Below, in pieces: positions 51,374 to 59,091 of a stretch of DNA of 64,000 nt (positions are counted from its first letter, which is position 1; each line of letters starts with the position of its first letter). Location: positions 1-64,000 of the forward strand of contig CALMSO010000057.1 in NCBI GenBank assembly GCA_937872385.1, given 5' to 3'. This DNA is from an uncultured Saprospiraceae bacterium. GTDB taxonomy: Bacteria > Bacteroidota > Bacteroidia > Chitinophagales > Saprospiraceae. The notes beneath the pieces were generated by a model. That model ran no database searches and was not told where the DNA came from. It worked only from the letters and a program-made list of their open reading frames with translations. A program made the translations under genes and the position numbers.

Positions 51374-54001
51374 ATGATTATTCACCGTTTAAGTTATTTA
51401 CTCATACTCTTCTTTATATTAGTATGCACTATAATGTATGCGCAACAAATTATACAAGGTGTCATAAAAGATGAGCAAGGCGAGCCGGTTGTAGCAGCAA
51501 ATGTTATATTACAGCTAAACGAAAATAGCTCCATCCTTACTTTCGGAATCACTGACGAAGATGGAAAATTTGCTCTTAAAATGCCATTAAATCTGGATTC
51601 GGTATGGGTGATAATCACGCATTTATCTTACAGTACTCAAAAATTCTATATTGAGGCTTCTCTTTCAAGTCATGAAATTATACTCTCGCCACAGACATAT
51701 AGACTCCCGGAGTTATTAGTGAAAAATGATCCCTTTATTCAGCGTGGTGATACATTAATATTCGACGTGAGCCAGTACCGGCAAGATTCAGATCAAAATA
51801 TTGAACAAGTATTAAGCAGAATACCTGGTATTACTATTGAAAGCAATGGGCGTATTAAATATGATGGGCTGGATATTTCCAAATTTTACATCGAAGGCTT
51901 GGATATGTTGGAAGGCAGATACCGAATTGCTACGCGCAATCTTCGTATTGATGCTATCCGTGACATTGAAATCATTGAGCGGCATCAACCTATCCGAGCT
52001 TTAGATTCTCTTGTGCGCCCCGACAATGCAGCAATCAATTTACGACTCAAATCTAATATTGCTGTGACTGGCTCTCTGCGGAGCGGAGCAGGAGCAAGTC
52101 CGCTGCTTTATTTAGGCGCTGCTGATGTTTTTGGGTTTACTAAAAAGCAACAATTTAACATATCGGGATATTTTAATAATATTGGTGAAAACCAAGGGGG
52201 GAATTTTCAGAATCTTTATATTAATTTTAGCGACTTAACACTTGATCTAATCCATATTAATAAAGTTTCTGTACCATTTTCAGTAAAAGAAAATTACTAT
52301 CTTGACAATCAAGAATTAACAGGTGGTTATAATTACCTTCGTAAAATCGCTACCTATACAGAACTAAAGTGGCAGGGATTTGTAAAAAGAGACAAGATTC
52401 TGAACATGGGAAACCAGTTGCTGCGTTTAAATGATGGGAGTAGTGAAGTATTATTTGAAGAGATTTCAAATGCTCTTGAGCAACCACAGATACTAAATAA
52501 TCGCTTTATTTTAGAGCACAATGCTAAAAAAATATTTTTCCGGGCAGATGTAAATACGGAATGGAATAGTATGAAATCCTATGCTGATAATGAGGTAAAC
52601 GGAATTGCTTTTCCAGAGCGACTAAGCAAGCATAATTTTAATGGTACAGCTGAATTAACTGCTATCATTCGGCACAAAAATAAAGCCTATCAAATTAATT
52701 CAGAGATCATGTATCGGCCTACAAATTATGATTTAATTTTGATGCCAGTAGATATTTTTGCACCTGATTTTCCAATTACTCGTTTTAATGAGGCTACACA
52801 AATAGCAAAACATAGTAAACTTAGGGCGAATACCTACTCCAATTTTTTTTTCAAAATAAAAACCATCAATGGACAAGTAAATTTTGGTGCTATATATCAT
52901 CATTCTACTCTTAATACAGACATTTTGGCTACAAATGATGTGAAAGAGCAGGAGTCGCTTGGGCAAGGATTTCAAAATCAAAATATTTTTAGTGAGTGTA
53001 TGCCTTATTTTAATCAAGTATATAGAAAAGAAAAAAATAATTCCGTATGGACATTACGCCTGCCATTATCTGTGTCTATATTGAATATCCAGAATAAAAT
53101 TAGTGCCAACTCATCTTTCTTTAATTTATTAATTACCAATCCAAGAATTGAATATCACTTAAAAACACAAGCTGGTAACCACTGGAGCTTGACCTATGCC
53201 TTTCAGCAAGATTTTGAGCGCTTTAATAATTTGTTTTATGAAGGCTATATTATTCAGTCTAATAGAAACATTTCTACCTCGGTTTTTGATGTCAATCGTT
53301 TTAGCAAGCAAGAAATAGGGGTCGGGTTTTCTAGCCGAAGTACAGGGGCAGTGAGTGAATACGGAATTGGTGCTTCGCTATCAGAGACAAATTATGCCTT
53401 TATAAATAATAACAATTTTAATCAACTTGGGGCAGTCAATAATTTAATTAAAGAAAATAACAGTGTCAGTAGTATAGGAGTACAGGGCAATGTTGCCGGC
53501 ACAATTGGGGGTAATCTTGATTTTGAGATTAGAAAGTCCTACATCTTTTCTCAAAGCCCCGCGTTTATTAATGGCGAAAGATTGAGTATTCAAAATCATT
53601 CTTTCAATATGCAGATGCAGATGCATTATGTCTTTACAAAAAGTGTTATTAGTCTAAAGCCTACTTTTCAACTTTTTTCCAATAATTTTTTTGATAAGCC
53701 TGGATATCAACTGAATAAAGAAATAGGTTGTTTTATAAAAATAAATACATCTGCCTCAATAAGAACCACTTATTATCAATATTTTACTATAGTTGCAGGG
53801 CAGCAGGTATGGAATGGATTATGCGCTGCTGAATATAAGCATACTTTTCTAAAATTAAAAACAGAGATATTACTTAGTATCAACAATATATTTAATAACA
53901 GCCATTACATTACCTTTACGCAAAACGCATTTGCCGAGAATATCAGTTATTATAGGTGGCGTCCCCGACAGGTAGTTTTTAGCTTCATTAAAAAGTTTTG
54001 A
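51374..54001 (+). CDS. TonB-dependent-receptor-like outer-membrane protein with CarboxypepD_reg-like domain
   Basis: An 875-residue exported protein. It has a signal peptide (ending IMYAQ), a carboxypeptidase-regulatory-like domain (QGVIKDEQGEPVVAANVILQ, about 28-110), then a plug-like region (VLSRIPGITIESNGRIKYDG; IRDIEIIERHQPIRALDSL, about 145-230). A long beta-rich barrel region follows, ending in an aromatic residue (VVFSFIKKF). Partner of the GLPGLI protein before it. The cargo is unknown; the small cysteine-rich peptide of the module is one candidate (inference). A 368-bp repeat starts 15 bp after its stop. Confidence 0.88.
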   Translation: MIIHRLSYLLILFFILVCTIMYAQQIIQGVIKDEQGEPVVAANVILQLNENSSILTFGITDEDGKFALKMPLNLDSVWVIITHLSYSTQKFYIEASLSSHEIILSPQTYRLPELLVKNDPFIQRGDTLIFDVSQYRQDSDQNIEQVLSRIPGITIESNGRIKYDGLDISKFYIEGLDMLEGRYRIATRNLRIDAIRDIEIIERHQPIRALDSLVRPDNAAINLRLKSNIAVTGSLRSGAGASPLLYLGAADVFGFTKKQQFNISGYFNNIGENQGGNFQNLYINFSDLTLDLIHINKVSVPFSVKENYYLDNQELTGGYNYLRKIATYTELKWQGFVKRDKILNMGNQLLRLNDGSSEVLFEEISNALEQPQILNNRFILEHNAKKIFFRADVNTEWNSMKSYADNEVNGIAFPERLSKHNFNGTAELTAIIRHKNKAYQINSEIMYRPTNYDLILMPVDIFAPDFPITRFNEATQIAKHSKLRANTYSNFFFKIKTINGQVNFGAIYHHSTLNTDILATNDVKEQESLGQGFQNQNIFSECMPYFNQVYRKEKNNSVWTLRLPLSVSILNIQNKISANSSFFNLLITNPRIEYHLKTQAGNHWSLTYAFQQDFERFNNLFYEGYIIQSNRNISTSVFDVNRFSKQEIGVGFSSRSTGAVSEYGIGASLSETNYAFINNNNFNQLGAVNNLIKENNSVSSIGVQGNVAGTIGGNLDFEIRKSYIFSQSPAFINGERLSIQNHSFNMQMQMHYVFTKSVISLKPTFQLFSNNFFDKPGYQLNKEIGCFIKINTSASIRTTYYQYFTIVAGQQVWNGLCAAEYKHTFLKLKTEILLSINNIFNNSHYITFTQNAFAENISYYRWRPRQVVFSFIKKF

Positions 54002-54194
54002 AAACTAACCTGTATCGCCAATATTCCAAACGCGCATTCCGGTTTTCCCCTATTATCACGTCTTTTCGGGGTGGCTTATTGCCATTTGGTGCCACTATTT
54101 GCGCCTACAAAAACGCCCAAAGATACAAATTGCCCGGTGTTTTTCAGCATCTATCCTGCTAAGCGTTTTACAATACCCCGCCCTGACCGGGCAT

Positions 54195-54274
54195 AATCGG
54201 GAACTTTCGGGAACTTTCGGGAAGATTCGGGAAGATTCGGGTATAATTGGGTATAATCGGGAAGATTCGGGAAC
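54195..54274 (+). repeat. Decamer array C (8 units)
   Basis: Eight tandem 10-bp units; units five and six are variants (ATTCGGGTAT and AATTGGGTAT). The array ends 16 bp before the -33 box, the same distance as in array B, so added units extend it upstream. Confidence 0.85.
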
Positions 54275-54290
54275 TTTCCAAAAAATGGCA

Positions 54291-54322
54291 TTTGCTTTTT
54301 ATTTTGTACTGCTTTAATTTTG
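54291..54322 (+). promoter_or_regulatory. Promoter C of the peptide/propeller module
   Basis: TTTG (54291-54294), 20-bp spacer, TAATTTTG (54315-54322). Confidence 0.7.
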
Positions 54323-54384
54323 TATAGGTGAATTGCGCGATTTACGCTGAAACCAATTTTTTAATTTTTAAAAATCGAATTATT

Positions 54385-54579
54385 ATGAAAAAGAGAACAA
54401 AAATTGCGGTTTTCATTGCAACAATTGCCCTGTTTTTACTACAACCTCCTTCTTTCGCCATTGGTGATAAAGGAAAGTTTATAAGTGTTTATAATGGACA
54501 AGTTAAACCCCAATATAAAGAGTGTGTGGCTGCTTTAGCCAGCAGGTGTTTGATTGGGGATACACGAGGTATCCAATAG
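54385..54579 (+). CDS. Small exported peptide of module C
   Basis: A 64-residue peptide: signal sequence (VFIATIALFLLQPPSFA), then about 37 mature residues (start IGDKGKFISVYNGQ) with two cysteines and the end DTRGIQ. I placed the start at 54385; 19 upstream in-frame codons are the conserved leader, and the same leader carries a stop in module A, so it is not protein. No family recognised. The next gene is a propeller lipoprotein, after a hairpin. Confidence 0.7.
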   Translation: MKKRTKIAVFIATIALFLLQPPSFAIGDKGKFISVYNGQVKPQYKECVAALASRCLIGDTRGIQ

Positions 54580-54596
54580 TAATTTTCTTTTAGATG

Positions 54597-54630
54597 CATA
54601 GCGTTGTTGATAATTATCAATAACGCTATG
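54597..54630 (+). other. Intercistronic hairpin, module C
   Basis: CATAGCGTTGTTGATAA (54597-54613) pairs with TTATCAATAACGCTATG (54614-54630) with one G-U pair. An almost perfect 34-nt inverted repeat between the peptide and the propeller gene. Confidence 0.75.
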
Positions 54631-54675
54631 TTGCCTTTAATTTTGGATTGAAAAAATAAAATAATCTTTAGCCCA

Positions 54676-55794
54676 ATGAAATGCTTGATAGCTATAATTT
54701 CAATTTTATTATGCCTTTCTTGTAACGCTGATAAATCGGATGGACAAGGAGGAGATGTATGGCCGCCTTATGACCTACTATCTGTTCCGTGCCCTTCAGA
54801 TGTCCTGAATGCATATTTTCACACCCAGGTCTTTGCTGATTCACTGCTGTATGGGATTGACCCCGCATTGCCTTTCGAGATAGCTGTTTTTGATTTAAAA
54901 AAGGAACAATTCAGCCATAAAATACGTTTGGACGCACATCTTTTCAAAGAAAAAACAGGTGCTTTTTATGTACATTCCCCCGATAGTATTTTTATAACAG
55001 GTATGAATTATCCCTATATTTATATTGTTTCTTCAGGCGGGCAAATTATTCAAAAATTTGACTTGACGGAAATGGATACGTCTGCAGATTACATTATTCC
55101 TTCGCTATTCTCTTACACATCACCATATTATGATGCCAAGAAAAAACATTTGTATGTAACAACTCTCCCTTATGAGTGGGATGTACTCACACCAAAACCG
55201 CAGTTTGCTGAGCGTGTTTTTGATCTTGGTACAGGGCAAATGGTAGCTAAGTATGCTTCTCTGGCAACTGACCACGCTGGTGTTTTGCCTTATGACCTCA
55301 ATGTTTCTTATCGCCTGATTACCGATAGTACTGTAATTATATCTTATCCTACTCGCCATGAAATAGAAATTTATGACAGGGAAAAGCACGCATTGATAAG
55401 TAAAAAAGGTGCAGGCAGTGAGCAAATAAAACTATCTGAACCATTATCCTTAAATAATAACCTTGACGAGCAGTCACTTTGGAATTATAGAATTACTGTT
55501 CCTTTTTATGAACCCATGTTTTATCATCCCGAACCAAAATGTTTTACAAGGGTTTTGCATCATGCACAAGAACTAAAGCCCGACGGGGCCACTCTCAATA
55601 ATGGAGAAAAAAGAAAAGCAACATTATTAATTTTTAATGAACAATTTCAGCTACACAAAACTTTCAGCTTTACAAATGGTTCGCTGGGGGTGCGAAAGAT
55701 TATTCCATTGTCCAATGGGCTACTTATTGCGCCTCATGAAGAATACTGGAAAAACGATAATGAATTAGCATTTCAATACTATTTTAAACTTTAA
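54676..55794 (+). CDS. Six-bladed beta-propeller lipoprotein (DUF4221-like), module C
   Basis: A 372-residue predicted lipoprotein (lipobox CLSC, Cys16). Repeated strand patterns such as SPDSIFITGMNYPYIYIVSS, DSTVIISYPTRHEIEIYDRE and ATLLIFNEQFQLHK fit the six-bladed propeller lipoproteins of Bacteroidota (DUF4221 or TolB-like). These are found next to small NVEALA-type peptides in Bacteroidales. It is expected at the cell surface or in the periplasm; its function is unknown. It is followed by a CARDB-like gene after 6 bp, so the two are one operon. Confidence 0.75.
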   Translation: MKCLIAIISILLCLSCNADKSDGQGGDVWPPYDLLSVPCPSDVLNAYFHTQVFADSLLYGIDPALPFEIAVFDLKKEQFSHKIRLDAHLFKEKTGAFYVHSPDSIFITGMNYPYIYIVSSGGQIIQKFDLTEMDTSADYIIPSLFSYTSPYYDAKKKHLYVTTLPYEWDVLTPKPQFAERVFDLGTGQMVAKYASLATDHAGVLPYDLNVSYRLITDSTVIISYPTRHEIEIYDREKHALISKKGAGSEQIKLSEPLSLNNNLDEQSLWNYRITVPFYEPMFYHPEPKCFTRVLHHAQELKPDGATLNNGEKRKATLLIFNEQFQLHKTFSFTNGSLGVRKIIPLSNGLLIAPHEEYWKNDNELAFQYYFKL

Positions 55795-55800
55795 CGCCTT

Positions 55801-56208
55801 ATGAAACAGTTTTTTACTCTTTTTTGCCTCGTATGCACAATACCATACCTGACGCAGGGCCAAAATGGCATGGATTTGAAAATTACGGAGGTAATAATCA
55901 AACCGGAAGCCCCCAAAGTTGGTGACGCCCTCGTTATTTCTTACAAGGTATTTAATGCCGGCAATACCGTGATATCAGGTGGCTCATATTCAGTAAGCCT
56001 CACAATCAACAAAGAACTTGTATCTTTCGATGATGAGACAGAAACATTAAGCGTTGGCAAAGCAGTAAATTATAGTAAATTGGAAGGTTATTATCACAAA
56101 TTGATTGATAAAAAGGGGGCTTATAATTGGGAAATTAAAGTAAAAACAAAATTTAAAGATGCTACGCCTGAAAATAATATCCGGAAAGGCACTATTATGG
56201 TTCAATAG
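55801..56208 (+). CDS. CARDB-like exported protein
   Basis: A 135-residue protein with a signal peptide (ending LTQGQ) and one Ig-like domain (about 25-135). The strand pattern LKITEVIIKPEAPKVGDALV, YKVFNAGNTVISGGSY and ATPENNIRKGTI is that of CARDB adhesion domains. It has no C-terminal sorting signal. Third gene of module C. It could be a binding partner for the propeller protein. Confidence 0.65.
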   Translation: MKQFFTLFCLVCTIPYLTQGQNGMDLKITEVIIKPEAPKVGDALVISYKVFNAGNTVISGGSYSVSLTINKELVSFDDETETLSVGKAVNYSKLEGYYHKLIDKKGAYNWEIKVKTKFKDATPENNIRKGTIMVQ

Positions 56209-56475
56209 CCTTTCTTTACTGCTGGTTTTTATGTTTTTTATCAATTGCTCGAGAGTGAGTGATATTTCATTTGCTTATGAAACTGAGTTCAAAGCATATC
56301 TGGACGCGATTTTTGCTGTAAACACAGAAAACAAAGAAGTAATTTATTTTGTAATGCCTTTGGCTTCTTGCGCATATTGACTTCAATGGAGCATATCGTT
56401 TTGGCTGCTGAAACTCCGGAGGAAACCGCAATAAGTAAATATTATCTTGCTCGCCTTAGTTCTGTTAATAATTAA
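56159..56475 (+). pseudogene. Chimeric remnant: lipoprotein/thioredoxin-like 5' end joined to propeller 3' end
   Basis: The first part (to TGA 56378-56380) encodes a lipoprotein-like start (LSLLLVFMFFINCS) and a strand leading to FVMPLASCAY, which reads like the first half of a thioredoxin active site cut at its second cysteine. The second part (56380-56475) encodes TSMEHIVLAAETPEETAISK and the rest of a propeller C-terminus. It is almost identical in DNA to 58320-58415. The two parts are in different frames. A deletion between a TlpA-like gene and a propeller gene would explain it. Confidence 0.65.
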
Positions 56476-56513
56476 AAAAATGGCAGTGAGTCAAAGCAGT
56501 TGATCTGCTGTTC

Positions 56514-56546
56514 AGATTTTGCAAATCTTCGAGATTTGCAAAATCT
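56514..56546 (+). terminator. Perfect hairpin after the chimeric remnant
   Basis: AGATTTTGCAAATCT (56514-56528) pairs perfectly with AGATTTGCAAAATCT (56532-56546), loop TCG. Followed by a pyrimidine-rich stretch. Probably a terminator of module C transcription. Confidence 0.65.
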
Positions 56547-56613
56547 CATCTACTCCATTTGTCCGGTACTAAAAATTGTAGGATGCAAAACCTCATTTTT
56601 ATTATTATACCCC

Positions 56614-56653
56614 GGCCGGAGATAATCGGAGATAATCGGAGATAATCGGAGAT
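56614..56653 (+). repeat. Decamer array D (4 units, variant core)
   Basis: Three exact AATCGGAGAT units preceded by a degenerate GGCCGGAGAT. The core is TCGGAGA instead of TCGGGAA, still with 10-bp period, and lies 4 bp before the -33 box. Confidence 0.8.
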
Positions 56654-56657
56654 GGCA

Positions 56658-56689
56658 TTTGCATATCATTTTGAATAAAAGTAGATTTA
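56658..56689 (+). promoter_or_regulatory. Promoter D of the two-peptide/propeller module
   Basis: TTTG (56658-56661), 20-bp spacer, TAGATTTA (56682-56689; one mismatch to TAnnTTTG). The leader from GTGAATTGCGCG onward is identical to copy C. Confidence 0.6.
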
Positions 56690-56751
56690 CCAATGTGAAT
56701 TGCGCGATTTACGCTGAAACCAATTTTTTAATTTTTAAAAATCGAATTATC

Positions 56752-56967
56752 ATGAAAAAAGTTGCAAAATTGAGAATTGCTTTCTTATTGCTATCCACGT
56801 CTATACTCACAGGTATTGTGGTTCATCAAGCACGCTCTCAGGCCCGTTGTTATTGTGAAGCTGTGGGCGATTATGTGTTGATGGGAGGTAGCAAACAAGT
56901 GTATGTTTGCCCATTGACGAATGGACAAAGTACTTGTCTATATCTTTGCGAAGGGAACATTCAATAA
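56752..56967 (+). CDS. Small exported cysteine-rich peptide D1
   Basis: A 71-residue peptide. A signal sequence (IAFLLLSTSILTGIVV) is followed by a mature part of about 42 residues with the pattern CYCEAVGDYVLMGG, YVCPLTNG, CLYLC, ending EGNIQ. It is a paralogue of the next gene: both have C, a VGDYV/GGWVAIG strand, V.VCP[LF]T.G, C.Y.C and a final Gln. The start at 56752 was chosen because the leader before it is shared non-coding sequence. Confidence 0.78.
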   Translation: MKKVAKLRIAFLLLSTSILTGIVVHQARSQARCYCEAVGDYVLMGGSKQVYVCPLTNGQSTCLYLCEGNIQ

Positions 56968-56988
56968 GAGCGAATTAAACTAAAAAAA

Positions 56989-57192
56989 ATGAAAAAACGA
57001 TCAACAATTTTGATTCTTTTAATCACTTTGCTGGTTTATTACATTGCAGTGCCAGGATCATCACAAAGCAATGAATATTGTGACAGCATGGGTGGTTGGG
57101 TAGCTATTGGACCTACTGGTTCTGTTTTTGTTTGCCCATTTACAACAGGGGTTGAAGCCTGTAGCTACAAATGCAATTTAAATTATCAATAA
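56989..57192 (+). CDS. Small exported cysteine-rich peptide D2
   Basis: A 67-residue peptide with signal sequence (ILILLITLLVYYIAVPGSS). The mature part has EYCDSMGGWVAIGPTGS, VFVCPFTTG and ACSYKCNLNYQ. Four cysteines align with those of D1, which suggests two conserved disulfides. It lies 21 bp after D1, with a hairpin after it but none between the two. No named family recognised; it resembles NVEALA-type peptides in size and context only. Confidence 0.78.
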   Translation: MKKRSTILILLITLLVYYIAVPGSSQSNEYCDSMGGWVAIGPTGSVFVCPFTTGVEACSYKCNLNYQ

Positions 57193-57198
57193 TATTGA

Positions 57199-57232
57199 TA
57201 TGCCCTTCAATAGCCCTACTTAGAGGGGCATA
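57199..57232 (+). other. Intercistronic hairpin, module D
   Basis: TATGCCCTT (57199-57207) pairs with AGGGGCATA (57224-57232) over 9 bp with one wobble, loop 16 nt. Same relative place as in modules A, B and C. Confidence 0.6.
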
Positions 57233-57257
57233 CTAATTTCAACCAAAACATATAATT

Positions 57258-58415
57258 ATGTTCAACCAAACCATTACGGCTGTTTTGATTTGTGCCGTGT
57301 GTGCATCCTGCCAGCAGTCGCCTAAAGATGAATACGCTACGCCTGAGCGTGTTTATACCATTGAAATTTATGATTCTTTGCAATTACAACACAGTGGAAT
57401 GCTGTTGCTTAGTGATTATGAAGACACCAAGCAAATGTACCTGTTGTATGATTATTTTGGCGGTGATATAATAATAGCCAATAGTAAAAGTGAAATAATT
57501 CATCAATTTAATTACAAAGGCGATGGAAAAATTGGGTATAATGAAATAAGAGGGCTTTCCTTTCTGGGTGCCAATAAAATTATTGCCTACGGTGCTTATC
57601 GTTATTATATCTACGAAATCAATGGCAATTTTGTAGCCTCCGAAGATATATTCGATAAAAAACTGTTGGTAAATCCGCTTTATGATTTCAAAGCACCTCA
57701 TTTTTATGCACCGGATTCCACGCTTTGGCTTTTGGTCAGAGGTAGCACGGAAGACTACGGCAGCCCTTTGTATGCATCGTTTGCTGATGCTGTGAACTGG
57801 ATAAGTATTTATCAGCCAGCGACGCAAAAGATACAAACCGGTGTGACTATCCCTTCGGGTAGTATTTATCAAAAATATTATTATTATCATATCATCCCGC
57901 AGATAGCACTAAATAAAGAAGATGGGCAGGTTGCTGTATTATATCCGGCTGAGGCGCGCGCTTATGTATATAATTTACCTGCGCTTGATTTGATACAATC
58001 GGTTACATTATCTTCCGAATATTTTATTCAACCGAAAGGCCTGCCTTTTTCCAATGATGAAGACCGAATGAGAATCAACGCCTTTCAGGAAGCGCAACGA
58101 GCAGCCCGCTACACCACTTTGCAATATTTGGGCAATGGAATGTTCATGGCGTATTATCGTGCCGGTTTGCCGGAAGAACGTATTGTAAAAGATGAAAAAA
58201 CGTATGTTGAGACAGGGCTTGAAACATACAGAAATGGATATATACAAATATTTAATGAGAAAGGGCTTTATTGTCAAGATATTAAATTGCCAGCACCTAC
58301 TTCAGGGCTTTATATTGCCACTTCAATGGAGCATGTCGTTTTGGCTGCTGAAACTCCGGAGGAAACCGCAATAAGTAAATATTATCTTGCTCGCCTTACT
58401 CCCGTTACTAATTAA
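57258..58415 (+). CDS. Six-bladed beta-propeller lipoprotein, module D
   Basis: A 385-residue predicted lipoprotein (lipobox CASC, Cys18). Blade-like repeats include MYLLYDYFGGDIIIANSKSE, RYYIYEINGNFVASED, AYVYNLPALDLIQSVTLS and GYIQIFNEKGLYCQDIKL. It belongs with the propeller lipoproteins of this locus (about 372-385 residues). Its last 96 bp are duplicated in the remnant at 56380-56475. It is 65 bp after peptide D2. Confidence 0.75.
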   Translation: MFNQTITAVLICAVCASCQQSPKDEYATPERVYTIEIYDSLQLQHSGMLLLSDYEDTKQMYLLYDYFGGDIIIANSKSEIIHQFNYKGDGKIGYNEIRGLSFLGANKIIAYGAYRYYIYEINGNFVASEDIFDKKLLVNPLYDFKAPHFYAPDSTLWLLVRGSTEDYGSPLYASFADAVNWISIYQPATQKIQTGVTIPSGSIYQKYYYYHIIPQIALNKEDGQVAVLYPAEARAYVYNLPALDLIQSVTLSSEYFIQPKGLPFSNDEDRMRINAFQEAQRAARYTTLQYLGNGMFMAYYRAGLPEERIVKDEKTYVETGLETYRNGYIQIFNEKGLYCQDIKLPAPTSGLYIATSMEHVVLAAETPEETAISKYYLARLTPVTN

Positions 58416-58426
58416 AAAATCATAGA

Positions 58427-59089
58427 ATGAAAAACCTCGTTTTTATTACAATTCTTTTAATGGCAAGCTACGCCTGCGCGCCGCAGCAAGCACCAGAAGA
58501 AATCTCAAACCAGGAGCAGCCCGGCCGTATTCAGTTGCGTATTGCTGACAATAAAAGCAGTGATCGAAGCTATGCCAGAGGGGCACAGCGCATCAGCTAC
58601 AACAATTACCGAGCTTCGGAAATATTAGCGGAGCTCTCCGAGCAGCCTGTCGTGTACGAAGCGGCCAGCGATCCATTCTTAGAACTGAATTATTACTTCC
58701 CCGACCGCGAGCCGAGCGCCGCACGGCAGGAGTGCATAGCCGCTATTGTAGCGCTGCTGGAGCTACAACAAGATACCATACAGCAGGAGCGCCTGATATG
58801 GGACTTGCGCGTACGAGCCGATGCTCCGCCACCCGCCACCTATGATGACGGTATTAAAATAGCGCGAAATGGCAATGCCGTGACCATGCGTGCCGTTTCG
58901 GCAGCGGAATTACGCCAGTATTTACAGGAAAAACGGAGGCAAATCGTGCTGCTCGAAACGGATTTCTGTTGCCTCGATGTAGCCTTTCAGCTCAATGCGC
59001 CGCTCGAAGCATTGCAGGGCAGCCTTGCGGAAGGCGGTGTGGTGCTCACCGAGCGGGTAGGCAAAGTGCCCGTCTTGCGAGTACGTTGA
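58427..59089 (+). CDS. Predicted lipoprotein, unknown
   Basis: A 220-residue protein with lipobox ASYAC (Cys17). The mature part is polar, with a helical segment (RQECIAAIVALLELQQDTIQ) and a C-terminal half (VVLLETDFCCLDVAFQLNAP-like, ending GKVPVLRVR). I recognise no family. It follows the module D propeller by 11 bp. Its base composition is GC-richer than the module genes. A transposase fragment starts immediately at its stop codon, so its original C-terminus may have been altered. The first codons resemble the decayed sequence at 56583 (MQNLIFIII). Confidence 0.6.
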   Translation: MKNLVFITILLMASYACAPQQAPEEISNQEQPGRIQLRIADNKSSDRSYARGAQRISYNNYRASEILAELSEQPVVYEAASDPFLELNYYFPDREPSAARQECIAAIVALLELQQDTIQQERLIWDLRVRADAPPPATYDDGIKIARNGNAVTMRAVSAAELRQYLQEKRRQIVLLETDFCCLDVAFQLNAPLEALQGSLAEGGVVLTERVGKVPVLRVR

Positions 59090-59091
59090 GG

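Larger units (their letters stand above)
54017..54384 (+). repeat. 368-bp upstream region of module C, copy of 49716-50063
   Basis: Same block order as the copy at 49716. The first 178 bp are identical or nearly so, then eight instead of six decamers, then an identical promoter and leader. It shows a recent duplication of the control region, or gene conversion between modules B and C. Confidence 0.9.

Noticed and set aside
49894..54274. Decamer arrays as a CRISPR-like array
   Set aside because: Units are 10 bp without spacers, and no cas genes are present.
54328..54384. N-terminal extension NCAIYAETNFLIFKNRII before the module C peptide, also in module D (56698-56751)
   Set aside because: It is the conserved leader read in frame. 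The equivalent leader of module A has a stop in this frame, and a signal peptide starts right after it, so the real start is the later ATG.
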